From JAEULH01 sp963789785 (GTDB taxonomy: Bacteria > Pseudomonadota > Alphaproteobacteria > Rhodospirillales > Defluviicoccaceae): a stretch of 64,000 nucleotides of DNA. Both the position numbers and the translations under genes were made by a program. The notes under the pieces are model-generated. The model worked only from the letters and a program-made list of their open reading frames with translations, did no database searches and was not told the DNA's origin. Shown one piece after another: positions 56,813 through 64,000 of the stretch. Numbering within the stretch: the first letter of the stretch is position 1; each line of letters starts with the position of its first letter. Location of the stretch: contig CAWBNC010000011.1 of the NCBI GenBank assembly GCA_963789785.1, positions 1 through 64,000 on the forward strand, written 5' to 3'.

Positions 56813-57464
56813 GGCCCGCTCCGGGGACGAAGTCGGCGCGGATAAAATGTTCGGCGAAGGCCCGATCCAGCGCTTCGGCGGTGATCTCGTCCAGCCATGG
56901 CAGCCGGCCGAGCCTGCGCGCGCCGGAGAATGCGACGATGGTGCGCTCGCTGTCCTCCATCGGCTCGCCGATGAAGGCGATGCCCTGCAGCGGGACGCCG
57001 CGCGCCCTGAGCGCCTCGACCGACAGCAGGGTGTGGTTGATGGTGCCCAGCGCCGTGCGCGCGCACAGCACGACCGGCGCGCCCCAGCGGCGGAAGACGT
57101 CGATGAACAGGGTCTTCGGGTGAGCGGGACGAGCAGGCCGCCGGCGCCCTCGACGACAAGCGGCCGGCCGTCGCGTGCGCGGGGCGGGCAGGGCAAGAGC
57201 GTCCGTGTCGATCTCGACGCCGTCCAGCTCCGCCGCGCGGTGCGGCGACAGCGGCTGCGACAGGACGTAGCGTTCGGGAAGGATCCGCTCTGCGCCTACG
57301 GCCGCGAGCCGGGCGACGGTCTTCGCGTCGGTGCCGTCCGCGGTTCCCGATTGCACCGGCTTCCAGTAGGCGGCATCGAGCGCCCGCGTCAGCATCGCCG
57401 CGAACACGGTCTTGCCGAGGCCGGTGTCGGTGCCGCTGACGACGATGACCGGCATGACGATCAT
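56805..57464 (-). CDS. bioD: Dethiobiotin synthetase
   Basis: ATP-dependent carboxylation and ring closure of DAPA to dethiobiotin. About 219 aa: IVVSGTDTGLGKTVFAAMLT contains the P-loop (GTDTGLGKT), YWKPVQSGTADGTDAKTVAR the substrate Lys region, and RYVLSQPLSPHRAAELDGVE the SPHxAA motif. A stretch from about 57120 to 57190 reads out of frame; the alternate frame gives GRPLVVEGAGGLLVPLT, so two compensating indels are implied. The end is near GRLPWLDEI. Overlaps bioA by 8 bases. Start ATG 57464 or 57455. Confidence 0.9.
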   Translation of the reverse strand: MIVMPVIVVSGTDTGLGKTVFAAMLTRALDAAYWKPVQSGTADGTDAKTVARLAAVGAERILPERYVLSQPLSPHRAAELDGVEIDTDALALPAPRTRRPAACRRGRRRPARPAHPKTLFIDVFRRWGAPVVLCARTALGTINHTLLSVEALRARGVPLQGIAFIGEPMEDSERTIVAFSGARRLGRLPWLDEITAEALDRAFAEHFIRADFVPGAGHA

Positions 57465-57476
57465 GGTCGGCGTGCG

Positions 57477-58646
57477 TCATGCGGCCGGCGCCGTGGCCAT
57501 GGCGGCGATGGTCTCGCCCAGGCAGTCGGCCAAGCCTGGCGATGTCGTCTTCGTGGTGCAGGGCGTTGATGGCGAGGCGCAAACGCGAGCTGCCTGCGGG
57601 CACGGTCGGCGGGCGGATTGCGCGGACGTCGAAGCCGGCGGCCTGCAGCGCGGCGGCCGCGGCCAGCGCGCGATCGGCGCCGCCGAGGATGACGGGCAGG
57701 ATCTGGCTTCCGGGAATCGCTCGCCCCTGTACCCACGGGGGCCCCCAGAGCGGTGCCAAGGCGGGCGCGGGCGAAGGCGGTGCGCTCGAAAAGCCTGCTC
57801 CGCCGCCACGGCTCCTCGTCGATCAGCGCCAGCGCGCGCCTGACCACCGCGGCGACAAGCGGCGGCGGCGCGGTGCTGTAGATGAACGGGCCGCGCGGTA
57901 TTGATCAGATAGTCGATGACCACCGCCGGGCCGCAGACCAGCGCCCCTGCGGCGCCCAGGGCCTTGCCGCAGGTGTGCAGGGTGATCAGCGCGTCGCCTT
58001 CGAGCCCCTCGCACAGCCCCCGTCCGGTCGCGCCGAAGACGCCCGTCGCGTGCGCCTCGTCGACGATCAGCATCGCGTCGAATGCACGGGCGAGCGCCAT
58101 CAGTCCGCCGATCGGGGCCAGGTCGCCGTCCATGCTGTAGACGCTCTCGACCGTGATCCAGATCTGCCGGGCGCCGCGGCGACGGGCCCGTCCGACGGCG
58201 TCGGCGAACGAGTCGAGGTCGTTGTGACGGGCCTTGTAACGCCGCGCCGGCGAGGCCTGGATCCCGTCCCTGGCGCTGGCGTGGACCCGCTCGTCGAAGA
58301 CGATGGCGTCGTGGCGCGTCGGCAGCGCGGTAAACAGCGTGTAGTTGGCGATGAAGCCGGTGCTCATGTAGAGCGCTTTCTCCGCGGCGAAGAAGGTCGC
58401 GGCGAACTCTTCGAGCGCGGCATGCTCGGGATGATGGCCGCGGAGCAGCCGCGAGCCGCCGGCGCCGAAGGCGTCGCCCGCGTCAAGCGCTTCGTGCGCG
58501 GCCATGGCGAGGGCCGGGTGGCGGCTCAGGCCGAGGTAGTCGTTGGAGGTGAAGTCGAGCCCGCGCGGCAGGCTAAGCGACCGCTGCCGGAACTCCGTCC
58601 TGAGCCGGTCGAGATCCCGCGTCAGCCGCTGCAGTGCCGTGGTGAT
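57477..58646 (-). CDS. bioF: 8-amino-7-oxononanoate synthase (frameshifted)
   Basis: PLP enzyme condensing pimeloyl thioester and alanine. The reading frame continues upstream of the first ATG (58505) through LQRLTRDLDRLRTEFRQRSL and GLDFTSNDYLGLSRHPALAM, clearly the normal N-terminus. A GGAGG site lies 6 bases before an ATC codon (58646-58644), where an ATG would be expected. GAGGSRLLRGHHPEHAALEE, LIVDEAHATGVFGATGRGL and the PLP Lys in LHTCGKALGAAGA are seen. From about 57893 on, three indels move the frame (ALIDEEPWRRSRLFERTAFA; ILPVILGGADRALAAAAALQ; LADCLGETIAAMATAPAA). Confidence 0.87.
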   Translation of the reverse strand: MTTALQRLTRDLDRLRTEFRQRSLSLPRGLDFTSNDYLGLSRHPALAMAAHEALDAGDAFGAGGSRLLRGHHPEHAALEEFAATFFAAEKALYMSTGFIANYTLFTALPTRHDAIVFDERVHASARDGIQASPARRYKARHNDLDSFADAVGRARRRGARQIWITVESVYSMDGDLAPIGGLMALARAFDAMLIVDEAHATGVFGATGRGLCEGLEGDALITLHTCGKALGAAGALVCGPAVVIDYLINTARPVHLQHRAAAACRRGGQARAGADRRGAVAAEQAFRAHRLRPRPPWHRSGGPRGYRGERFPEARSCPSSSAAPIARWPRPPRCRPPASTSAQSARRPCPQAARVCASPSTPCTTKTTSPGLADCLGETIAAMATAPAA

Positions 58647-59617
58647 GGGGTGCCTCCTTGTCCGGAACCCGGGCGCGCAGGCCCAGCCTGGCGAGCAGGC
58701 TCTGGTCGAAATCCTTTTCCGGATTTGGCGTCGTCAGCAGCTTCTCGCCGGTGAAAATCGAGTTGGCGCCGGCAAGGAACGCGAGCGCCTGCGCCTCGGC
58801 GCTGATCGTCAGCCGCCCGGCGCTGAGCCGGACCATCGCGTTCGGCAAAAGGATGCGGGCGACGGCGATGGCGCGGATCCATTCGAAGATGTCGAGCTCG
58901 CCCTGGGTCTCCAGCGGTGTGCCCTCGACCGGTACCAGCGCGTTGATCGGCACGCTTTCAGGCTGCGGATCGAGGCTTGCCAGCGTCTGCAGCAACTTGA
59001 TCCGGTCGGCCTGCGCCTCACCCAGTCCGACGATGCCGCCGCAGCAGACCTTGATGCCGGCGGCGGCGACGTGGCCGATCGTGTCCAGCCGATCCTGGTA
59101 GGTCCGGGTGGTGATGATCGAGCCGTAGAAGTCGGCCGAGGTGTCGAGGTTGTGGTTGTAGGCGGTCAGCCCGGCCTCGCCGAGACGCCGCGCCTGATCG
59201 CCGGTCAGCATGCCCAGCGTGCAGCAGGCCTCCAGGCCGAGCTCGCGAACGCCGCGGATCATGTCGAGCACGCGCTCGAAGGCGCGGCCGTCGTTGACCT
59301 CGCGCCAGGCCGCGCCCATGCAGAAGCGGGTCGACCCGGCCTCGCGCGCCGCCCGGGCCGCGTCGAGCACCTCGTCGACCTTCATCATCTTTTCCGGTTC
59401 GACCGGCGTGTCGTAGCGGGACGATTGCGGGCAGTAGGCGCAGTCCTCCGGGCAGCCGCCGGTCTTGATCGAGGCCAGCGTGCACATCTGGATTTCGCGA
59501 GGGTCATGATGGCGGCGATGCACCTCCGCGGCCTCGAAACACCAGATCGAGGAGCGGCATCTCATAAAGAGCGGCCACCTCGGCCTCGGTCCAACGCTGC
59601 GTTTCGGGCATGTCCAT
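58573..59617 (-). CDS. bioB: Biotin synthase (one frameshift)
   Basis: Radical-SAM enzyme inserting sulfur into dethiobiotin. ATG 59617 (GAGAGGG ahead) reads MPETQRWTEAEVAALYEMPL; one indel near 59535 leads into VHRRHHDPREIQMCTLASIK and GGCPEDCAYCPQSSRYDT, containing the CxxxCxxC cluster that binds [4Fe-4S]. The [2Fe-2S] ligands lie in RFCMGAAWRE, LEACCTLGML and GIKVCCGGIVGLGE, and the conserved Arg in AMVRLSAGR. The frame runs about 74 bases into bioF, probably longer than the real C-terminus. First gene of the minus-strand biotin operon; the divergent spacer to 59899 should hold its promoter. Confidence 0.93.
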
Positions 59618-59898
59618 CTGTGTCCCTCTCCGGCTTGCCTCGCCGCGGCCGGCGGGCCGGTCGGCGATTGCGGATGTCGTTACGAGCGACGCCCGAACGC
59701 CCTCCCGAAGCCGAAGGGGATACGGCGAAGCCCTCTCACTCTACCCCTCATGGGGGTGTGCGGGCGCCGTCGTCGCGAGGCCCCGCGGAGGCCGCAGTAG
59801 GTCATCGGCATTCGCCGGCTGTCAAGCGCTTTTGCCGCGCGGCGCTGTCGCCGGGAGAGCCGGCGCAAGCGGTTTCTTAATGCCTCTCTGCGCATCGT

Positions 59899-62178
59899 AT
59901 GACGCCGTCCACTATCATGGAGCGTGTGCCTATGGCCGTCGCCGACCACGCGGCTGCCGGCGCGCTGCCGCGGTCCGAAGGCGTGCTGCTGGCGCTGTTC
60001 AGCGGAACCCTGTTCACCGCAGCGGCGCTGGTCTTCTCGGTCCAGCCGATGGTCGCAAAGATGCTGTTGCCGGCCTTCGGCGGATCGCCGGCCGTGTGGA
60101 ACACGGCGCTGGTCTTCTTCCAGGCAGCCCTGCTCGCCGGCTACGCCTATGCCCATCTTCTCGCCCGCCTGCGCAATCCGCGCCATCAGGTGGAGATCCA
60201 CCTTGCGGTGCTCGCGGTCGCGGCCGTTTGCCTGCCCATCGCCGCGGTTTCCGGATCCACGGACGCCGCCGCCGTCGCCACGGCCCCGGCGCTGCGCCTG
60301 CTCGGTGTGCTTGCGCTCACCGTCGGTCCGCCGTTTGTCGCGCTGTCTGCAACAGCGCCGCTGGTTCAGCACTGGTTCGCCCGGTCCGGCCACGTCCACG
60401 CCGGCGACCCGTACTTTCTTTACGCGGCCAGCAATCTCGGCAGCGTGCTGGCGCTCCTCGGCTATCCGCTTCTCATCGAGCCGCGGCTGGGCGTGACGGC
60501 GCAGAGCGAGGCCTGGGCCATGCTTTACGTCGGCGCCGGGGCGCTGATCATGACCTGCGGCATTCTCGCTGCGCGGCGCTACCACCGCGGAGGACTTGGC
60601 GCTGCCGCCCAATCGGCACGTTCGCGCACGCCGGTCAATGCGTCGGCCGCGGCTCCGTTGCGGCGCCGGCGCGCCACGTGGATCGCCTGCAGCGCCATCC
60701 CGTCGGCGCTCCTGCTCGGCGTTACCAACCATATCACCACCGATCTCGCCGCGGCTCCGCTGCTGTGGGTGGGGCCTCTGGTGCTTTATCTGCTGACGTT
60801 CGTCATCGCCTTCGCCCGGCGCCCCATCGTGGCGCATCGGATCGTGGTCAGGACGTTTCCCTTCGCCGTGACGATCCTCGCCGCGATCTTCGTCTGTGTC
60901 GAGCCGGCGGGGCTGCTGCTGCCGGTGCACCTCATCGTCTTTTTCCTGGCTGCCCTTCTCTGTCATGGCGAACTCGCCCGCCGCCGACCGGACCCGGCGC
61001 AGCTCACCGTCTTCTACTTCCATCTCTCCCTGGGCGGCGTTCTCGGCGGCATGGCCGCGGCCCTGGTCGCGCCGGTCGTGTTCAACGCCGTGTACGAGTA
61101 TCCGCTTGCCCTGGCCGCCGCCTGCCTGATCCTGCCGGGTCAGCCGCGGGCGCCCTCGCGCGGCGATGTTGGCCTCGCCGCCGGCCTCGCCATCGCGATC
61201 CTCGGCGGACGGGCACTCGCCGACGCCGCCGGCCTGCACCACGGCGGCGCCGTCAGCGCAATCCTCATTGTGGTGGGCGCGATCGTCGCCTTCGGCCGCA
61301 AGGACCGGCCGACGGCGTTCGCCCTCGCCATCGGCGCGGTGCTGCTCACCGCCGCCGGCGGCGTTTCCAAATCGGACACGATCCTCCGCGCGCGCAGCTT
61401 CTTCGGCGCCTACCGCATCGCGGAAACGGCCGATGCCGGAGGCGTTCGCCTGCTGATGCACGGAACCACGCTTCACGGCGCCCAGTCCATCGACCCGGCG
61501 CGGCGGCGCGAGCCCCTGAGCTACTACACGGCCGACGGACCCGTCGCGGAAATAATCGCCCGGATCCAGGACCGCGAGGCCGCGCCGCGGATCGGGGTCG
61601 TCGGTCTGGGCGCGGGCAGCCTCGTCTGTTACCGCCGGCCGGCCGATGACTGGACGTTCTACGAGATCGATCCGCTGGTCGTCCGCCTCGCCAGCGATGC
61701 GCGCTACTTCTCGTTCCTCGAAGCCTGCGCCGGACCCACCTCCATCGTTGTCGGCGATGCCCGGCTGACATTGACACGCGAGCCCAGGAGCTTGTTCTCT
61801 CTGCTCGTGATCGACGCCTTCACCTCCGACTCGATCCCCGTTCACCTGCTCACCGCCGAGGCGCTGGCGCTTTATGTCGATAAGCTCGCCGGCGACGGCG
61901 TCCTTCTGCTGCACATCTCCAACCGCCACTTCGATCTCGAGCCCGTTCTCGCCCGGGCGATCGAAGCGCTTGGCCTCGTCGGTCGCAGCGGCAAGAAAAG
62001 CGAAGCGAGCGCCGACGGCATTTCCAGCGCGGCTTCGCACTGGATCGCCGTGGCGCGGAGCGACGAGATTATCGACCGGCTGGCTCTGAGCGAACGCTGG
62101 CGGGCGTTGCCCGCAGCCGACGGCCAAGCCGTCTGGACCGATGCCTACTCGAACATCTTCTCCGCCCTGCGCTGGTAA
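59899..62178 (+). CDS. Fused MFS/spermidine synthase-like membrane protein
   Basis: 759 aa. About eleven hydrophobic helices in the first 480 residues (LLALFSGTLFTAAALVFSVQ, QPMVAKMLLPAFGGSPAVWN, FLYAASNLGSVLALLGYPLL, LLGVTNHITTDLAAAPLLWV) are followed by a cytoplasmic spermidine-synthase/methyltransferase-like domain: RIGVVGLGAGSLVCYRRPAD, FYEIDPLVVRLASDARYFSF and LVIDAFTSDSIPVHLLTAEA. Polyamine synthesis has not been established for this fused family; a transport-coupled or lipid-modifying role is possible. ATG 59899 is used, with ATG 59932 as an alternative. Intact frame. Confidence 0.85.
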   Translation: MTPSTIMERVPMAVADHAAAGALPRSEGVLLALFSGTLFTAAALVFSVQPMVAKMLLPAFGGSPAVWNTALVFFQAALLAGYAYAHLLARLRNPRHQVEIHLAVLAVAAVCLPIAAVSGSTDAAAVATAPALRLLGVLALTVGPPFVALSATAPLVQHWFARSGHVHAGDPYFLYAASNLGSVLALLGYPLLIEPRLGVTAQSEAWAMLYVGAGALIMTCGILAARRYHRGGLGAAAQSARSRTPVNASAAAPLRRRRATWIACSAIPSALLLGVTNHITTDLAAAPLLWVGPLVLYLLTFVIAFARRPIVAHRIVVRTFPFAVTILAAIFVCVEPAGLLLPVHLIVFFLAALLCHGELARRRPDPAQLTVFYFHLSLGGVLGGMAAALVAPVVFNAVYEYPLALAAACLILPGQPRAPSRGDVGLAAGLAIAILGGRALADAAGLHHGGAVSAILIVVGAIVAFGRKDRPTAFALAIGAVLLTAAGGVSKSDTILRARSFFGAYRIAETADAGGVRLLMHGTTLHGAQSIDPARRREPLSYYTADGPVAEIIARIQDREAAPRIGVVGLGAGSLVCYRRPADDWTFYEIDPLVVRLASDARYFSFLEACAGPTSIVVGDARLTLTREPRSLFSLLVIDAFTSDSIPVHLLTAEALALYVDKLAGDGVLLLHISNRHFDLEPVLARAIEALGLVGRSGKKSEASADGISSAASHWIAVARSDEIIDRLALSERWRALPAADGQAVWTDAYSNIFSALRW

Positions 62179-62356
62179 GCGGCTACGAAGGGACCAGGCC
62201 GCACGGTGGTCCCTGTCGTATCCGGCCGCTTACCCTCCGCCGGCTATTGAAGCGCAACGGCGTCACAGACGCCGCGAGACGGGCTCACTCCGGCGCGGTT
62301 GTCACCTCGGGACGGAACTTGGCTTACTAGAGGAAGCGGGGCATTATGCGGATGCA

Positions 62357-62539
62357 ATGGTTGCTCTTGGGGTTGCCAGTGCAGACGATGAAGACCTCAT
62401 ACGTCAGGTTCAGGCGGATCTGTCGCAGCGAGGCGTCGCGATTCCGGATGCCCTTGTTCGTCTAGAGCTTGAGCGTCAATCACCGTTCTATATGAGCGAG
62501 CTTACGATGTCCCCGTTAGCCCAGCAGACGGTCGATTAG
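62357..62539 (+). CDS. Short hypothetical ORF
   Basis: 60 codons from ATG 62357 in an open frame that extends further upstream. The acidic, helical part (VASADDEDLIRQVQADLSQR, LVRLELERQSPFYMSELTMS) looks like real protein and has lower GC than the gene before it, but no ribosome site or family is seen. It may be the remnant of a larger gene. Confidence 0.35.
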   Translation: MVALGVASADDEDLIRQVQADLSQRGVAIPDALVRLELERQSPFYMSELTMSPLAQQTVD

Positions 62540-62571
62540 CCATACGAGGACTTGGCGAGGGAGATGTGCCT

Positions 62572-63456
62572 TCAAACCCTCGCCTCCGCTACAGTGGCAG
62601 CGATCCGATGCATTGCGGCGATCGCCGCCGCGATCAGATCGGCGTCACCCTCCGTCGAGTAGACGACGTAGGCGGGGTTGCTGAATTCCGGCGCCTCTCG
62701 AATGAGATGAAATAAACCGTCCTGCAAGTAGGGACGGACAAGGCGAATTGGAAAGTAGCCGGAGCCACCGTTCTCTCGAATGTGTTGCAGCCCCAGCCAG
62801 CCGATATTGACGGTCATGCCGGAGCTGACGAAATCGGGAAAGCTGGCGCTGTGCTTAGCGAAGAACTCCGGTCCCCAGTCGATATATACGTAGCCGCGCC
62901 CGGGTTTGGGCTCGGCAGCCTGCGAGCTTGAGACGAAAACAAGTCTGTCTTCGATCAGAAGCTCGACGTGCAGTCCCGGCCGGTTCTGGGGCGTATACAT
63001 GACGCCGATGTCTATGCGACCCTCGATGAGTTGCTGCATGAGATCCTCTTCAAAGCTGATCTCCGCACGAATTGAGACATCGGGAGCCATCTCCCGCATC
63101 AGCGGGAGCCACCGCAACAACAAGTTCTCCCACAGACCAATCCGCCCGCCGACCGCAAGGACGGCGCGATAGTTCGATGGCGTGCCGACGTCTTGTCTCG
63201 CCTGCTCGACCGTGCGGACAAGCGACGACGCATGCTTTCGAAATCGCTTTCCGGCGGGTGTGAGTACGGTTCCCGCCTTGTTCCGCACGAAGAGCCTGCA
63301 GTCAAGCTGCTGCTCAAGCGTCTGAATGCGTGCACTGACGGTCGACTGGGTAACGTGCAGCCGGTCCGCTGCCGAGATAAAGTGGCCTGTCGCCACTACG
63401 GTCAGAAACGTCCGGGCGAGTTCCGCGTCCAGAAGCCGCTCCCACTCCCTATACAA
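62572..63456 (-). CDS. LysR-family transcriptional regulator
   Basis: 294 aa. N-terminal winged helix-turn-helix LARTFLTVVATGHFISAADR, LHVTQSTVSARIQTLEQQLD, then the effector-binding domain (LAVGGRIGLWENLLLRWLPL, EGRIDIGVMYTPQNRPGLHV, GWLGLQHIRENGGSGYFPIR). TTG 63456 is the first start. It is divergent from the AhpD-like gene with about 120 bases between, so it may control that gene. Ligand unknown. Confidence 0.88.
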   Translation of the reverse strand: MYREWERLLDAELARTFLTVVATGHFISAADRLHVTQSTVSARIQTLEQQLDCRLFVRNKAGTVLTPAGKRFRKHASSLVRTVEQARQDVGTPSNYRAVLAVGGRIGLWENLLLRWLPLMREMAPDVSIRAEISFEEDLMQQLIEGRIDIGVMYTPQNRPGLHVELLIEDRLVFVSSSQAAEPKPGRGYVYIDWGPEFFAKHSASFPDFVSSGMTVNIGWLGLQHIRENGGSGYFPIRLVRPYLQDGLFHLIREAPEFSNPAYVVYSTEGDADLIAAAIAAMHRIAATVAEARV

Positions 63457-63579
63457 AAATAGGATCGGTCTTTTCGATACCAGAAGCCATAGTTAGTTGT
63501 TTGAAAGTACCGAAGTCTGCGTCCAGATCAAGGTTCAGCGAAGTGCACTCCGGCCATGCCGCGGACAAGAGGTGGAGCC

Positions 63580-63927
63580 ATGAGCGAGAGCCCGTATCCG
63601 AAACCGACAAGAGAGACAGCCGCAGAGCGCGCCAGGCTGGCGCCCGAGGCCGAAGCGGCTTTCCAGCAGTTCAGCAAGGCCGTCTTTCGTGAAGGCGCAC
63701 TGTCCGCGAAGACCAAGCAGTTGATTGCGGTGGCTGTCGCCCACGTGACTCAGTGCCCCTATTGCATCCGCGGTCACACAAAGGCTGCACGAAAGCAGGG
63801 AGCCAGCCCGGAGGAGATCATGGAGGCTATCTGGGTTGCGGCGGAAATGCGCGCCGGCGGCGCTTTCGCGCATGCGGCGCTCGCCCTGGATGCGATGGCG
63901 CCTGCGACCCGACAGGGCGGCGACTGA
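63580..63927 (+). CDS. Carboxymuconolactone decarboxylase family protein (AhpD-like)
   Basis: 115 aa from ATG 63580 (AGAGGTGGAG ahead). The alkylhydroperoxidase core motif is complete: Glu38 in FREGALSAKTKQLIAVAVAH and CPYCIRGHTKAA with Cys59, Cys62 and His66. This supports a thiol-based peroxidase or reductase activity, possibly in antioxidant defence, rather than true carboxymuconolactone decarboxylation. Divergent to the LysR regulator, its likely controller. Confidence 0.85.
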   Translation: MSESPYPKPTRETAAERARLAPEAEAAFQQFSKAVFREGALSAKTKQLIAVAVAHVTQCPYCIRGHTKAARKQGASPEEIMEAIWVAAEMRAGGAFAHAALALDAMAPATRQGGD

Positions 63928-63961
63928 GGACTCGGCAGCGCTAACCGCGTGGCCGCGACGC

Positions 63962-64000
63962 ATGACGATTGCTTTGAAGAACGCGCGGGCGGACGCTGCG
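63962..64000 (+). CDS. Possible 5' end of a gene running out of the window
   Basis: ATG 63962 opens 13 codons (MTIALKNARADAA) to the window end. No clear ribosome site and too short to assess. Confidence 0.2.
   Translation, partial: MTIALKNARADAA

Noticed and set aside
59680..62127. 815-codon open frame antisense to the fused MFS/spermidine-synthase gene
   Set aside because: Arg/Asp/Gly-rich translation without any family motif, fully overlapped by a gene with clear homology; typical antisense openness of high-GC DNA.

Overview
The window is high-GC alphaproteobacterial chromosome, most like Rhodospirillales. The signs are a PopZ homologue, an AMP-ligase-containing Liv-type ABC cluster, a bioBFDA operon, and codon use strongly biased to G/C in the third position. 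The Na+-pumping methylmalonyl-CoA decarboxylase set, together with acetoacetyl-CoA thiolase and 3-hydroxyacyl-CoA dehydrogenase genes, would fit a PHA-cycling Defluviicoccus-like organism, but that genus guess is inference only.

Layout. 0-5.3 kb: end of a surface-polysaccharide locus (sugar epimerase, DegT aminotransferase, a lower-GC glycosyltransferase, Wzx-type flippase). 5.5-6.2 kb: a secreted nuclease-like protein split by indels. 6.5-13.5 kb, minus strand: livG - acyl-CoA ligase - livH - livM - livK - livF, heavily frameshifted, with an IS1182-like element directly upstream. 15-25.6 kb, mostly plus: cupin, pgk, NUDIX, phaA-like thiolase, hydroxyacyl-CoA dehydrogenase, EamA exporter, AsmA, SPOR protein. 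25.8-28.6 kb: DUF2333 protein converging on a glycosyltransferase and an LpxH-like phosphoesterase. 30.5-36.5 kb, minus: metC-like, mercaptopyruvate sulfurtransferase and cysteine synthase, then valS. 36.6-39.5 kb, minus: popZ, tolC-like, pcm. 39.9-42.6 kb: ADP-forming acyl-CoA synthetase/GNAT fusion. 43-46 kb: CaiB CoA-transferase and an MFS carrier. 46-50 kb: methylmalonyl-CoA decarboxylase subunits alpha-gamma-biotin carrier-beta behind a good promoter. 50.1-54 kb: mobile region with an integrase remnant whose halves lie on opposite strands, and an IS3-family element carrying a group II intron inside orfA. 54.9-59.6 kb, minus: bioB-bioF-bioD-bioA plus a ferritin-like di-iron protein gene. 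59.9-64 kb: fused MFS/spermidine-synthase protein, LysR regulator, AhpD-like protein.

How it fits together. Thiolase, dehydrogenase, methylmalonyl-CoA decarboxylase, CaiB transferase and the acyl-CoA synthetases form a strong acyl-CoA theme (uptake, activation, C3/C4 conversion). The biotin operon would supply the cofactor for the decarboxylase's carrier protein.

Sequence quality. Many genes, including the essential valS, are broken by isolated single-base indels that cluster in zones and leave protein homology intact on both sides. I read most of these as assembly errors rather than gene decay. Frameshifted genes are reported as one feature spanning all frames.
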